From Polynucleobacter sp. UK-Mo-2m-Kol15 (lineage in GTDB: Bacteria > Pseudomonadota > Gammaproteobacteria > Burkholderiales > Burkholderiaceae): a DNA stretch of 64,000 nucleotides. Under the pieces are notes generated by a model that was not told the DNA's origin, did not search any database, and saw nothing but the letters and a program-made list of their open reading frames with translations. This document shows, piece after piece, positions 21,878 to 32,445 of this stretch (the first letter of the stretch is position 1; every line of letters begins with the position of its first letter). A program made the position numbers and the translations under genes. The stretch covers positions 1,347,927 through 1,411,926 of the forward strand of contig NZ_JACVQC010000001.1 in assembly GCF_018881505.1 (NCBI RefSeq), read 5' to 3'.

Positions 21878-22654
21878 TTAAATAGACAGTTTGTTTTCTT
21901 GATGCGCATTTTCGCGATGCAGTCCAGATACCCAAGCATTGGTTGGTAAGCCTGTCTTCTCCATGATTAATTTTGCACGCTTAGAGACTTCTTTCCACTC
22001 CACATCCAACTGCGGACCTTTAAAAGCAATAGCCACTACATTGCAATCATGTGATTCCGGAAAGAGCAGGACACGGTTATCAAATGCCTCACAAATATGA
22101 TTCAAATTAATGTCAAAACTTTTGTGACGTGAAAATAAGTTCACAGTTAAAACGCCGGGTGATTTCAGAATGTTGTAACAACCCTTATAAAAGTCTAAAG
22201 AGCTGGCTGCAGGCCCATCACAAATTGCGTCATATAAATCAACTTGAACTGCATCAAAATGATTCTGGAGTTTTATATTTTGAACGAACGCTTTAGCGTC
22301 TATTTGCAAGGTCTCCAGACGGCGATCATCATCAGGCGTAAAAAACATGCTACGGGCCGATACAATCACAGCGGGATTTAGCTCAACAACCGTTGTTTTG
22401 ACTGCCGGGCAATAGCGGTGAGCAAACTTTGTGAGCGCACCAGTGCCTAAGCCAAGTTGAGCAATACGCATGCCCGGCTTAGTCTCCAAAAAAAGAAGCC
22501 AAGCCATCATCTGCTGGTTGTACTCCAGATAAATCTCATCCGGATCACGGATACGCATCGCACCTTGAATTAACTCGCTACCAAAGTGCAGATAGCGTAC
22601 ACCACCACTTTCAGAAAACGTGACTGGCTCCATAGCCATGAATTCATCTGGCAT
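21878..22654 (-). CDS. Spermidine synthase-like methyltransferase-fold protein
   Basis: A 258-residue Rossmann protein of the polyamine synthase family. The nucleotide-binding motif Q-L-G-L-G-T-G-A-L is near residue 67 and a V-V-E-L-N-P strand follows. Many genomes label it SpeE, yet no SpeD is nearby and the usual aminopropyl-acceptor motif (G-G-G-D) is replaced by L-G-L-G-T-G. Spermidine synthesis is therefore not certain. The start is 3 bp after the purL stop, so it is co-translated with purL. A second Met at residue 7 is an alternative start. Confidence 0.75.
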   Translation of the reverse strand: MPDEFMAMEPVTFSESGGVRYLHFGSELIQGAMRIRDPDEIYLEYNQQMMAWLLFLETKPGMRIAQLGLGTGALTKFAHRYCPAVKTTVVELNPAVIVSARSMFFTPDDDRRLETLQIDAKAFVQNIKLQNHFDAVQVDLYDAICDGPAASSLDFYKGCYNILKSPGVLTVNLFSRHKSFDINLNHICEAFDNRVLLFPESHDCNVVAIAFKGPQLDVEWKEVSKRAKLIMEKTGLPTNAWVSGLHRENAHQENKLSI

Positions 22655-22657
22655 ATA

Positions 22658-25600
22658 TTACTTAGCCCAGAACCTAGCGTTACGGAACAAACGCATCCAT
22701 GGGCTAGCTCCATCAGGGGTATCCAACCATTCTTTCGGAGCCCAGCTCATCTGCACTGCTCTAAATACACGCTCAGGATGAGGCATCATGACGGTGAAGC
22801 GACCGTCTGGAGTAGTAACCCCAGTCAAACCGCCAGGAGAGCCATTCGGGTTCATAGGATAGGTTTCGGTTGGATTGCCTTGGTGATCTACAAAACGTAG
22901 AGCTAGCAATCCCTGTTTCTGCAACACCTCTAAATTGCCTTGCTGGCTAAAATTGGCAAAACCCTCGCCATGAGCAATCGCTATCGGCAACTGACTTCCA
23001 GTCATGCCTTGGGTAAAAATCGATGGTGATGCCATCACCTCGGCCATCACCAAGCGAGCTTCATATTGCTCGGATTGATTTCGGGTAAATTTAGGCCAAG
23101 CTTCTGCTCCCGGGATAATTGCAGCCAGATTACTCATCATTTGACATCCATTACAGACGCCCAATGCAAAACTATCTTGACGGCCAAAAAATGTAGAGAA
23201 CTGATCACGCAATTGACTATTGAAGAGAATGGTTTTTGCCCAGCCTTCACCTGCCCCCAAGACATCTCCATAACTAAATCCACCACAGGCTATTAATCCG
23301 CGGAAATTATCTAATGCTGCCTTTCCAGCAAGCAAGTCTGACATATGAACGTCATAGCTATCAAAGCCTGCCCAGTTCACTGCATAAGCCATTTCTACAT
23401 GAGAATTTACGCCCTGCTCACGCAAAATAGCCACTTTAGGACGGGCATTCTTATTGATGAATGGCGCGGAAACATCCTCAGCAATATCAAATGTCAACCG
23501 GGGAGACATACCTGCATCAGCAATATCATCCAGCAGAGAAAACTCACTATCAGCACAGTCTGGGTTATCTCTTAAACGAGCAATCTGATAGCTAGTATTA
23601 GCCCATATCTTTTGTAGCACTTCACGTGGCTCAGCAAAGATATTTTTAGCATCACGCCAAACTTCAATGCGCCCATTAGTGTTTGGCTTTGCAATGACGT
23701 GACTGCAAGCACTAAGATTCAACCTGCGCAGAAGAGCAAATACGGCGTCTCGATCTGATTTGCGAATCTGAATCACTGCTCCCAGCTCCTCATTAAATAA
23801 AGCGCGCATGGTTTGTTCGTGACGTCGACCAGAAACTTGTTGCGCCCAATTCTTGGCATCGCCCCAATCAGCCTCTTGGCCTACATCTACCGCAATCATG
23901 TCAACATTCATAGAGATACCGGTATGCGATGCAAAAGCCATCTCCGCGATACAGGCAAATAAACCACCGTCGGAACGATCGTGATAAGCCAATAATTGAT
24001 TTCTCTGACGCAACTCAATGACGGCAGTAGCCAATGCTTTTAGATCCTCCGGGTGATCTACATTCGGGGCCGAATGGCCAGATTGGTTAAGCACTTGCGC
24101 CAAAATACTACCAGCCATGCGATTTTTGCCGCGACCTAAATCAATCAAAATTAATTCAGTTTCTAAGGCTGCGCCAGACTCATCCTTGAGCTGCAGTAAA
24201 GGTATTGTAGTTTTACGAACGTCTTGAACTGCAGCAAAAGCAGAAATGATTAATGAAACAGGTGAAACCACTTTCTTGGCATGATCACCCTCTTGCCATG
24301 CTGTAGCCATGGATAAGGAATCTTTGCCGACAGGTATCGAAATGCCAAGGGCTGGGCACAATTCCATACCAATTGCTTTGACTGAGTCATACAACTTTGC
24401 ATCCTCGCCTGGCGAACCGCAAGCAGCCATCCAGTTGGCAGAGAGCTTGACATCTTCTAAGCGACGAATATCTGCAGCCAATAAATTAGTAATAGCCTCA
24501 CCAACAGCTATTTTGGCTGCAGCTGGAGCATCCATTACAGCCAACGGGGTTCGCTCACCCATGGACATCGCTTCACCACGATAGCCCTTGTAATCCATTA
24601 AGGTAACTGCGCAGTCGGCAACAGGCACTTGCCAAGGACCAACGAATGGGTCTCGCGCATTAAGGCCGCCAACAGTACGGTCACCAATAGTAATTAAAAA
24701 TGACTTACTGGCAACAGTTGGTTGCTGTAAAACCCAAGCAATGCATTGGGCTAAATCAGCATCAGTGACATCAAGCTCATCAAATTCTTGAGCAACGCGT
24801 TTTACATCGCGATGCATACGTGGAGGCTTTCCAAGCAATACTTCCATTGGCATATCAATTGGCATGGCAGAATCACTACCAGCAAGCTCTTTGTTGTCAC
24901 TCAGCTGGAGTTGTCGCTCAGTAGTTGCCTCACCGACCACAGCAAATGGGCAACGCTCGCGCTCGCAGAGTGATTTAAAAAGCTCCAGATCATTAGATTC
25001 AATTGCGAGAACATAGCGCTCTTGAGATTCGTTACACCAAATCTCCGCAGGACTCATACCACTCTCCTCAAGTGGGACGTTACGCAATTGAAATTGTGCA
25101 CCCAAGCCAGCCCCATCAGCAAGCTCTGGGAATGCATTTGAGATACCACCAGCACCGACGTCGTGGATCGATACAATCGGATTTCTCTGACCCATCGCAA
25201 TACAAGAATTAATGACTTCTTGCGCGCGACGCTCCATTTCAGGATTGCCACGCTGGACAGAATCAAAATCTAAATCAGCAGTATTTGTTCCAGTTGCAAC
25301 AGAGCTACCAGTTGCGCCGCCCATACCAATCTTCATGCCAGGACCACCCAATTGAATAAACAGGTGTCCTGCTTTAATTTGTTTTTTTGTCGTATGAATT
25401 GAATCAATACTGCCGATACCACCGGCAATCATGATTGGTTTGTGATAGCCGCGACGTACCCCTTCTAGAGTTTGTTCAAATACCCTGAAATAACCACCTA
25501 AAATAGGGCGGCCAAATTCATTATTAAAAGCAGCTCCACCCAATGGGCCATCGATCATAATTTGTAGTGGAGTGGCAATGCGTTCGGGCTTGCCATATTT

Positions 25601-26692
25601 CTCCGCTTCCCAAGGTAGATCAGTTCCAGGAATATGGAGATTGGATACTGAGAAGCCTGTTAGGCCAGCCTTAGGTCGTCCACCAACACCAGTAGCACCC
25701 TCATCTCGAATCTCACCACCAGCACCAGTAGAGGCGCCCGGGAACGGTGCAATCGCTGTTGGATGATTATGCGTCTCCACCTTCATCAAGGTATGCACCA
25801 AGCGAGTGTCTTTTTCGTAGCGTCGGTCCTGACCTTTTGGTGACCAAGTTTCCGACTCGGATCCCACCATTACTGCCGAGTTGTCAGAGTAGGCAACAAT
25901 CGTACCTTCAGGCTGCAATTGATGTGTGTTGCGAATCATGGCAAACAGTGATTTCTCTTGATCATCGCCATCAATCGTCCAGCTAGAATTAAATATCTTG
26001 TGGCGACAATGCTCACTATTTGCTTGAGCAAACATTATTAATTCAACATCACTAGGGTTGCGCTCTAAGCGGATGAAATTCTCAACCAAATACAGGATTT
26101 CATCCTCTGAGAGTGCAAGACCTAATTCTTGATTGGCTTTATCTAATGCAGATCTACCCTCTGTGAGAATTGGGATTCGGATAAAAGGCCTATCAGGCAG
26201 AGATTGATACAAGGCTGATGCCTCATCGACCTCGTTAATAACAAGCTCAGTCATCCGATCATGAACAGACGCTAATACCAGTTGTATTTGTTCAGAATTG
26301 AGAGATTTTTTACTTTGCCATGTGTATTGAACGCCTCGCTCAATACGTAAAATGTGAAGGCCACATTGACGAGCAATATCGGTAGCTTTGCTAGCCCATG
26401 GAGAAACTGTGCCGAAACGGGGAATGGAAATCACAGATTGCTTATCAGCAGGCTTACCAAACAAGGAGCCGCCCTCTTTCATTTGCGACGCGAAAGGTTG
26501 ACCATAAGTCAGAAGACTTTTGAGAACCTCTCCATCTTTGGCTATGATTTCAGACTCAGACCAAATGAAATGAAGATATTGAGCCTCAATAGACTCAAGT
26601 TGAACTCCCTGGGCTGCGAGCGAGGCTAAAAGTCGCTGTTGGCGGAAGACTGAAAGGGCATTTGCCCCGGGCAAGCAACAGAATGATGACAT
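22658..26692 (-). CDS. purL: Phosphoribosylformylglycinamidine synthase
   Basis: The large fused FGAM synthase of proteobacterial type, 1344 residues, fourth step of purine synthesis. It has an N-terminal PurS-like domain, two AIRS-like ATP-binding halves, and a C-terminal class I glutaminase with the nucleophile in G-V-C-N-G-C-Q and catalytic H-P-E-R. Full length with no break. The start at 26692 lies 21 bp past the ybbA stop on the same strand. Confidence 0.97.
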   Translation of the reverse strand: MSSFCCLPGANALSVFRQQRLLASLAAQGVQLESIEAQYLHFIWSESEIIAKDGEVLKSLLTYGQPFASQMKEGGSLFGKPADKQSVISIPRFGTVSPWASKATDIARQCGLHILRIERGVQYTWQSKKSLNSEQIQLVLASVHDRMTELVINEVDEASALYQSLPDRPFIRIPILTEGRSALDKANQELGLALSEDEILYLVENFIRLERNPSDVELIMFAQANSEHCRHKIFNSSWTIDGDDQEKSLFAMIRNTHQLQPEGTIVAYSDNSAVMVGSESETWSPKGQDRRYEKDTRLVHTLMKVETHNHPTAIAPFPGASTGAGGEIRDEGATGVGGRPKAGLTGFSVSNLHIPGTDLPWEAEKYGKPERIATPLQIMIDGPLGGAAFNNEFGRPILGGYFRVFEQTLEGVRRGYHKPIMIAGGIGSIDSIHTTKKQIKAGHLFIQLGGPGMKIGMGGATGSSVATGTNTADLDFDSVQRGNPEMERRAQEVINSCIAMGQRNPIVSIHDVGAGGISNAFPELADGAGLGAQFQLRNVPLEESGMSPAEIWCNESQERYVLAIESNDLELFKSLCERERCPFAVVGEATTERQLQLSDNKELAGSDSAMPIDMPMEVLLGKPPRMHRDVKRVAQEFDELDVTDADLAQCIAWVLQQPTVASKSFLITIGDRTVGGLNARDPFVGPWQVPVADCAVTLMDYKGYRGEAMSMGERTPLAVMDAPAAAKIAVGEAITNLLAADIRRLEDVKLSANWMAACGSPGEDAKLYDSVKAIGMELCPALGISIPVGKDSLSMATAWQEGDHAKKVVSPVSLIISAFAAVQDVRKTTIPLLQLKDESGAALETELILIDLGRGKNRMAGSILAQVLNQSGHSAPNVDHPEDLKALATAVIELRQRNQLLAYHDRSDGGLFACIAEMAFASHTGISMNVDMIAVDVGQEADWGDAKNWAQQVSGRRHEQTMRALFNEELGAVIQIRKSDRDAVFALLRRLNLSACSHVIAKPNTNGRIEVWRDAKNIFAEPREVLQKIWANTSYQIARLRDNPDCADSEFSLLDDIADAGMSPRLTFDIAEDVSAPFINKNARPKVAILREQGVNSHVEMAYAVNWAGFDSYDVHMSDLLAGKAALDNFRGLIACGGFSYGDVLGAGEGWAKTILFNSQLRDQFSTFFGRQDSFALGVCNGCQMMSNLAAIIPGAEAWPKFTRNQSEQYEARLVMAEVMASPSIFTQGMTGSQLPIAIAHGEGFANFSQQGNLEVLQKQGLLALRFVDHQGNPTETYPMNPNGSPGGLTGVTTPDGRFTVMMPHPERVFRAVQMSWAPKEWLDTPDGASPWMRLFRNARFWAK

Positions 26693-26713
26693 CCCAAGAT
26701 TATAAGGTTTTGA

Positions 26714-27394
26714 TTAGGCCAGGCGTCCGCCATGAAGGTTTAATTGACGTCCGCACCGAGCAGCTAGGGCTGGATCATGAGTTACCAGAACCAGGGTTGA
26801 GGAATTCTCCCGATTTAATTCAAAAAGGAGCTCTATCACCCTATTTCCGCTTATCTCATCTAGACTTCCAGTGGGCTCATCTGCAAAGAGAATTGCAGGT
26901 TTATTAATAAAGGCTCGAGCCAAGGCTACACGCTGTTGTTCGCCGCCAGATAGGGTCTTTGGGAAATGATTTGCCCTGAGCCCGAGACCAACCTTTTCAA
27001 GCCATTGAAAGGCGGCTAACTTAGCCTCAGCTTGAACGACACCAGCCATCTCTAAAGGAAGCATAACGTTTTCTAGGGCAGTTAAGTGCGGCAAGAGATG
27101 GAATGATTGAAAAACAAAGCCTATATACTGGCCCCGTAAACGTGCTCTGCCATCCTCATCTAGCTGATTGAGGTTCTGCCCCATTAAGTTGATCTGACCT
27201 GAGCTTGGTAGATCCAATCCGGCTAGGAGGCTCAACAAAGTGCTTTTTCCAGAGCCAGATGCCCCCACAATCGCAACACTTTCTCCATGCTCTATTTGAA
27301 AGCTAAGATCATGCAAAATCTCAAGGTCGCCATCAGCCGTTTTGACCAGCTTGCCAACATGATCGGCAACAATGGAATTAGACTGTTTGTTCAT
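26714..27394 (-). CDS. ybbA: ABC transporter ATP-binding protein (YbbA/LolD type)
   Basis: A 226-residue MacB/LolD-family ATPase: Walker A G-A-S-G-S-G-K-S-T at about 40-48, signature L-S-G-G-E-Q-Q-R, Walker B I-L-F-A-D-E-P. It faces tesA across 23 bp, as ybbA does in E. coli, which favours YbbA over LolD. In E. coli the FtsX-like permease ybbP follows ybbA; here purL follows instead, so the membrane partner must be encoded elsewhere. Substrate unknown. Confidence 0.87.
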   Translation of the reverse strand: MNKQSNSIVADHVGKLVKTADGDLEILHDLSFQIEHGESVAIVGASGSGKSTLLSLLAGLDLPSSGQINLMGQNLNQLDEDGRARLRGQYIGFVFQSFHLLPHLTALENVMLPLEMAGVVQAEAKLAAFQWLEKVGLGLRANHFPKTLSGGEQQRVALARAFINKPAILFADEPTGSLDEISGNRVIELLFELNRENSSTLVLVTHDPALAARCGRQLNLHGGRLA

Positions 27395-27417
27395 GTGAAT
27401 TTTTCTAGAGTGGAAAT

Positions 27418-28068
27418 ATGCGGGTTCAGCTTTTAACTGTTAACAAATTAATAACAGGTCTATTTTGCCTGTTAATGGCTATTTCTTCTTGGGCACAAGT
27501 AAAACCAGTAGTTTTGGTTTTGGGGGATAGCCTGTCCGCTGAATACGGCATACCACGCGGTACCGGATGGGTTCGCATACTCGAAGAGCAGTTGATTAAG
27601 GACAAAAGTCCTTGGACTGTATTTAATGCAAGCATTAGCGGCGAAACCAGTTCGGGTGGACTCACTCGGCTCCCCAGCCTTCTTAGTCAAAAAAAACCTG
27701 GAATCGTCGTGATTGAGCTAGGAGCAAACGATGCTCTGCGCGGGTTAGCAGTAAGTCAAACCGAAATAAATCTACGCAAGATGATTCAGATCAGTAAAAA
27801 ATCCGGCGCTAAGGTCTTGCTGTGCGGTATCCAGATTCCCTCCAACTATGGCCAAACCTACACCATGCAATTTAAACAGCTCTACCCTCAATTAGCTCAA
27901 CAAGAGCAAGTTGAATTACTTCCTTTTTTCTTAGAGGGCGTTGCAAGCAAACCAGAATTATTTCAGGCAGATCGATTACATCCAAATGTTGAAGCGCAAA
28001 GCACTATATTCAGAAATGTATGGAGCTCAATGGCCCCATACAGTAACTTGCTGAAAAAAATACCTTAG
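27418..28068 (+). CDS. tesA: Periplasmic acyl-CoA thioesterase I / lysophospholipase L1 (SGNH hydrolase)
   Basis: A 216-residue SGNH hydrolase with a signal peptide (about residues 1-26, Ser-Ser-Trp-Ala-Gln). The blocks are visible: G-D-S-L-S (nucleophile Ser about 40), G-A-N-D-A, and D-R-L-H-P-N holding the catalytic Asp and His. TesA-type enzymes cleave acyl thioesters, lysophospholipids and some peptides in the periplasm. It is divergent from ybbA, converges on ppiD with 2 bp between, and is probably monocistronic. Confidence 0.93.
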   Translation: MRVQLLTVNKLITGLFCLLMAISSWAQVKPVVLVLGDSLSAEYGIPRGTGWVRILEEQLIKDKSPWTVFNASISGETSSGGLTRLPSLLSQKKPGIVVIELGANDALRGLAVSQTEINLRKMIQISKKSGAKVLLCGIQIPSNYGQTYTMQFKQLYPQLAQQEQVELLPFFLEGVASKPELFQADRLHPNVEAQSTIFRNVWSSMAPYSNLLKKIP

Positions 28069-28070
28069 GA

Positions 28071-29537
28071 TTAGCTACCAGCGCTACCTGAATTTGCCTG
28101 CTTAAGCGGATTAATCACTTTAACATCAGCGCCGTTACGCCAGTAGCCCATAAATCCTGCAAATTCAGACTGTGCAGCCAGAGCTTGGATTTGTTGAGCC
28201 TGTGCCTTATAAACCTTTGCATCCATCGATGCCGGTTGACGAACCTGATCAATGCGATAAATTGTCGTACCTACGCCAGGATTAGTAACCGCAACTACAG
28301 CTGGTAATTTATTGACACTCACGGACATCACTTCATCCATTGAAGGCCCTACTAAGCCGCCAGGTTTATTTCGTGAAATCCAGCTTGAACCACTAAAACC
28401 AGCTGTATTTTTTGGATCCATTTCAAGATTAGCTAATTTCTCACTAGCAGCGGAATTAGCCAGCTTCACAGCAGCGCGCTGACTCACCTGTCGCTTCACT
28501 TCTGCAGCAACATCTTTAAAAGGGAGGATTTGAGCGGAATGGAAAGTTAGCACCCTTGCAGAAACAAATACACCTGGAGATATTTGCACGGCTTCAGTGT
28601 TACGCTTGTTCTTAAGAGCCTCATCTCCATAAAGTGACTGCACTACCTTTGGATTGGCCAAAGGATGATCCTTAGACACACCAGCAGCTCCACTACGTGT
28701 CACACCCTTCTGAGTTTGAATACTGAGCTTCAATTTGTCTGCGGCTGGCTTGAGACTATCGGATTGATCGTAAGTCATATTGGCAAACTGATCTGCTTTT
28801 TCATTAAAAGTCTTAGGATCCTCTTTAGGATCAGCCTTGAGAACAATATATTCCACATCGATATATTCAGGAGTCTCAAATAATTTAGCGTTAGCCTCAT
28901 AAAAAGATTGCAGCTCTTCAGGGCTTGGATTAACTTTTGATAGATAGTCTTTTGCATTGAACTGCAAAGTCTGTACTTGTCTTTCAGTTTCATATAAGGA
29001 TGAAACTATTGCCGATAACTTTGGACTGGCTAATTCTGTGCGAGCCACTGAATTGACTAGCTGTTGAATTTTCAAGTCAAAACTTTGGCCAGCATAAAAC
29101 TGTTCTTCATTCATACCATTGCTTGCAAGTAACTGTTTAAAGCGAACATCATCAAAAGTACCGTCTTGACGATATAAAGCGCGAATCTGTGGAATCTTTT
29201 GTAGGCTATTAACCAGCTCCTGCTTGCCGACTTGCAAACGCAGATCGCCAACCGCAAAACCTAAAATACGCTGTTGAAGTAATTCGTTAAGAATGGCTTC
29301 ACGAAAAGGTAGACTTTGGGCAATTTGCATATTTCCACCAACTCGCTCTACCTGGCGCTTGGCTGCAGTCTCAACTTCTTGAGCTGTAATAGGCTTACCG
29401 TTAACCTTTACGATATCGGTTTCTTTATCCATAAACTCGGAATAGCTTGATATTCCAAATAGTGCAAAAGAAGGGATGATGATCAACATCAAGGCAAGCT
29501 GTAGAATTTTTTGGTTTTTACGTACTGAATCAAACAT
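28071..29537 (-). CDS. ppiD: Short PpiD-like periplasmic folding factor lacking a clear parvulin domain
   Basis: An inner-membrane-anchored SurA-N/PpiD protein of 488 residues; family members in relatives and E. coli are usually about 620-640. One membrane helix (about 11-31) precedes a SurA-like N-domain (about 40-230). In ordinary PpiD a parvulin domain of about 100 residues follows; here the V-E-Y-I-V-L strand (228-233) leads within about 12 residues to the helix that normally comes after parvulin (F-N-E-K-A-D-Q-F to S-L-K-P-A-A-D, 244-267). None of the parvulin hallmarks is present. PpiD assists outer-membrane protein exit from SecYEG, and E. coli parvulin activity is dispensable, so the protein may still work. 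Position after lon and tRNA-Val matches the conserved locus. Confidence 0.87.
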   Translation of the reverse strand: MFDSVRKNQKILQLALMLIIIPSFALFGISSYSEFMDKETDIVKVNGKPITAQEVETAAKRQVERVGGNMQIAQSLPFREAILNELLQQRILGFAVGDLRLQVGKQELVNSLQKIPQIRALYRQDGTFDDVRFKQLLASNGMNEEQFYAGQSFDLKIQQLVNSVARTELASPKLSAIVSSLYETERQVQTLQFNAKDYLSKVNPSPEELQSFYEANAKLFETPEYIDVEYIVLKADPKEDPKTFNEKADQFANMTYDQSDSLKPAADKLKLSIQTQKGVTRSGAAGVSKDHPLANPKVVQSLYGDEALKNKRNTEAVQISPGVFVSARVLTFHSAQILPFKDVAAEVKRQVSQRAAVKLANSAASEKLANLEMDPKNTAGFSGSSWISRNKPGGLVGPSMDEVMSVSVNKLPAVVAVTNPGVGTTIYRIDQVRQPASMDAKVYKAQAQQIQALAAQSEFAGFMGYWRNGADVKVINPLKQANSGSAGS

Positions 29538-29641
29538 GAATTAATCGCTCGAAATAAAGTCAATGATGCGAGTGTAATAGGCTGAAGGTCTAGAGAATCT
29601 AGAAAGCCTGCGAGAAGAAATGCAAATAAAAATTGGGAAAC

Positions 29642-29717
29642 TGGTGGGCGCTGACGGGATCGAACCGCCGACATTCTGCGTGTAAGGCAGACGCTCTACC
29701 ATCTGAGCTAAGCGCCC
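29642..29717 (-). tRNA. tRNA-Val (anticodon TAC)
   Basis: 76 nt with an encoded CCA. The acceptor GGGCGCT pairs with AGCGCCC. The loop CTTACAC gives anticodon TAC. It sits between lon and ppiD. Confidence 0.97.
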
Positions 29718-29834
29718 CAAGTTAATACAGACAAGATTGTAACCTAGTGTAGAAATAAAGGAGGGATTCCGCATCAAAAAGGAATTCAATTTAGCGCTCA
29801 ATTTGACTTAAAACCCCTCACGCATCCCTATTCA

Positions 29835-32267
29835 TCAATGCTTTAAGACCTCTCCAGAAGAAATCTTTTCATTGGCTTTACTGGCTTCAGCAGCCTTTTT
29901 TGCAAGCTCCTCTGGCGTTGGATCGGATAAGGCCACTGGTTTTCGCTCTAATGCCAACTCAAGAACTTTATCAATCCAGCGAACTGGGACAATTTCAATC
30001 GCATTCTTTACGTTATCAGGAATATCGATCAAGTCTTTGATATTTTCTTCTGGAATTAAAGCTAACTTGATACCGCCGCGGTGGGCTGCCAATAACTTTT
30101 CTTTTAAGCCGCCAATCGGAAGCACCTCGCCGCGCAATGTGATCTCGCCAGTCATTGCCACATCAGAGCGGATTGGAATGCCTGTAAAGACCGATACCAA
30201 AGCTGTCGTGATTGCGATACCTGCAGATGGACCATCCTTTGGGGTCGCACCGTCTGGGAAGTGGATATGAATATCTTTTTTCTCAAAAGCTTCATCCGGG
30301 ATCCCCAAGGCTCTAGCTCTGGAACGAACAACCGTTTTTGCGGCCTCGACAGATTCTTTCATTACATCACCAATGGAGCCGGTCCGAGTAATCACCCCTT
30401 TACCAGGCATGACTGCGGCTTCAATAGTTAATAAATCACCACCAACTTCAGTCCAAGCTAAACCAGTTACCTGGCCAACTTGATTCTCCTTGGCAGCAAG
30501 ACCAAAGTCATACATCTTCACAGATAGGAACTTTTCTAGATTGTCAGCATTCACAGTAATTGGTGCAGCCTCCTTCTTGAGCAGCAATAGCTTCACTACC
30601 TTGCGGCAGATCTTACTAATTTCACGCTCTAAGGAACGAACACCAGCTTCTCGAGTGTAATAACGAATCATGCCTCGAACAGCAGATTCCTCAATCTTTA
30701 ACTCATCCTTCTTGAGGCCATTATTTTTAATCTGCTTGGGAATAAGATAATTGATTGCAATACTGGTTTTCTCATCCTCTGTATAGCCCGCAAGACGAAT
30801 AATTTCCAAGCGATCCAATAAAGGACCAGGAATATTTAATGAGTTTGATGTGGCAACAAACATCACATCCGAGAGATCAAAATCAACTTCGACATAGTGA
30901 TCTTGGAAGGTGTGATTTTGCTCTGGATCCAAAACTTCCAGCAAGGCACTAGCAGGATCGCCACGGAAATCCATGCCCATTTTATCGACTTCGTCTAGAA
31001 GAAATAAAGGATTGCGAACGCCTACTTTGGTCAAGCTCGAAAGAATCTTGCCGGGCATAGATCCAATATAGGTACGTCGATGACCGCGAATTTCAGATTC
31101 ATCACGTACACCACCCAATGCCATGCGCACAAACTTACGGTTTGTGGCTCGTGCAATAGATTGACCGAGCGAAGTTTTACCAACACCAGGAGGTCCAACC
31201 AAACAAAGGATCGGAGCCTTAACACGGTCAACGCGTTGTTGAACTGCAAGATATTCCAAAATACGCTCTTTAACTTTATCAAGTCCATAGTGATCTTCAT
31301 CCAATACTTTTTCAGCATTAGCCAAATCATTATTGATCTTAGTTTTTTTCTTCCAAGGCAGAGAAACTAAGGTGTCAATGAAATTGCGAATCACTGTTGC
31401 TTCAGCAGACATTGGAGACATGAGTTTGAGTTTTTTCAACTCAGACTCGGCTTTCTTCAATGCTTCCTTAGGCATGCGAGCAGCTTTAATGCGCTTCTCT
31501 AATTCTTCGAGATCGGCACCCTCTTCACCCTCACCTAATTCTTTCTGAATAGCTTTGACTTGTTCATTCAGGTAATACTCACGCTGACTCTTCTCCATCT
31601 GACGTTTTACGCGTCCACGAATACGCTTCTCAACTTGTAAGATGTCAATCTCACTTTCAAGGTCAGCTAATAGACTTTCTAAGCGCTGAACTACATCAGT
31701 CATCTCAAGTAAACGCTGCTTTTGCTCAAGCTTAACCGGCAGGTGCGCGCATATCGTATCTGCTAAACGACTAGGATCGTCAATTCCACCAAGTGATGAA
31801 AGAATTTCTTGAGGAACCTTTTTATTGAGTTTTACATACTGATCAAACTGAGCCATGATCGCACGACGCAATGCTTCAGTCTCATGAGCATCTAAGGCGG
31901 TCATTGGAGTTGGCGTAGCTTCACATCCAAAATACCCTTGGCTATCTTCAACCTGACTTACTTCAGCGCGCTGAACACCCTCAACCAGAACCTTAACAGT
32001 GCCATCAGGCAGCTTAAGCATTTGCAGAATATTCGCGATACAGCCAACCTCATATAGATCCTCAACACTGGGCTCATCCTTGGCAGCAGTCTTTTGGGCA
32101 ACTAGCAACACATTCTTGCCAGTTTCCATAGCGGCCTCAAGCGCTTTGATTGATTTAGGGCGACCAACAAATAAAGGGATAACCATATGGGGAAAAACTA
32201 CAACATCTCTCAAGGGAAGCAGAGGCAGTTGAATAGGTTCAGAGGGTAGTAATAAGTGGCCAGGCAT
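29835..32267 (-). CDS. lon: ATP-dependent protease La (Lon)
   Basis: 810 residues. N-terminal LON substrate-binding domain, AAA+ module with Walker A G-P-P-G-V-G-K-T near 360, and the C-terminal Ser-Lys protease with D-G-P-S-A-G-I-A (catalytic Ser about 682). It degrades misfolded and short-lived regulatory proteins in the cytoplasm. The ATG at 32267 has a perfect GGAGGA site. A heat-shock-type promoter can be drawn 93 bp upstream. It is separated from clpX by 178 bp, so it has its own transcription. Confidence 0.98.
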   Translation of the reverse strand: MPGHLLLPSEPIQLPLLPLRDVVVFPHMVIPLFVGRPKSIKALEAAMETGKNVLLVAQKTAAKDEPSVEDLYEVGCIANILQMLKLPDGTVKVLVEGVQRAEVSQVEDSQGYFGCEATPTPMTALDAHETEALRRAIMAQFDQYVKLNKKVPQEILSSLGGIDDPSRLADTICAHLPVKLEQKQRLLEMTDVVQRLESLLADLESEIDILQVEKRIRGRVKRQMEKSQREYYLNEQVKAIQKELGEGEEGADLEELEKRIKAARMPKEALKKAESELKKLKLMSPMSAEATVIRNFIDTLVSLPWKKKTKINNDLANAEKVLDEDHYGLDKVKERILEYLAVQQRVDRVKAPILCLVGPPGVGKTSLGQSIARATNRKFVRMALGGVRDESEIRGHRRTYIGSMPGKILSSLTKVGVRNPLFLLDEVDKMGMDFRGDPASALLEVLDPEQNHTFQDHYVEVDFDLSDVMFVATSNSLNIPGPLLDRLEIIRLAGYTEDEKTSIAINYLIPKQIKNNGLKKDELKIEESAVRGMIRYYTREAGVRSLEREISKICRKVVKLLLLKKEAAPITVNADNLEKFLSVKMYDFGLAAKENQVGQVTGLAWTEVGGDLLTIEAAVMPGKGVITRTGSIGDVMKESVEAAKTVVRSRARALGIPDEAFEKKDIHIHFPDGATPKDGPSAGIAITTALVSVFTGIPIRSDVAMTGEITLRGEVLPIGGLKEKLLAAHRGGIKLALIPEENIKDLIDIPDNVKNAIEIVPVRWIDKVLELALERKPVALSDPTPEELAKKAAEASKANEKISSGEVLKH

Positions 32268-32359
32268 GGGGCAATTCCTCCAAAATAGTCATTCCGTAAA
32301 AATCTCTAAAAAGGCCGTACCACTAGATACGGACCTAATTTAGGAATAGGATACTACCT

Positions 32360-32387
32360 ATATGGGTAGCACCAAGTGAAAAACAAG
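32360..32387 (-). promoter_or_regulatory. Candidate sigma-32 heat-shock promoter of lon
   Basis: On the minus strand CTTGTTT (32381-32387), a 14-bp spacer, then CCCATAT (32360-32366). The -10 fits the sigma-32 pattern CCCATnT fully; the -35 keeps CTTG of CTTGAAA. It lies in the 178-bp clpX-lon gap, leaving a leader of about 85 nt that includes an imperfect CCGTA/TACGG hairpin. Confidence 0.55.
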
Positions 32388-32445
32388 GGGGAAATATGCG
32401 AAAAGTGTGCCAAAAACCACCGAAAAGACCAAAAAATACTAAAAA

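Noticed and set aside
29541..29801. 86-residue minus-strand open frame
   Set aside because: It contains the translated tRNA-Val gene and has no coding features of its own.
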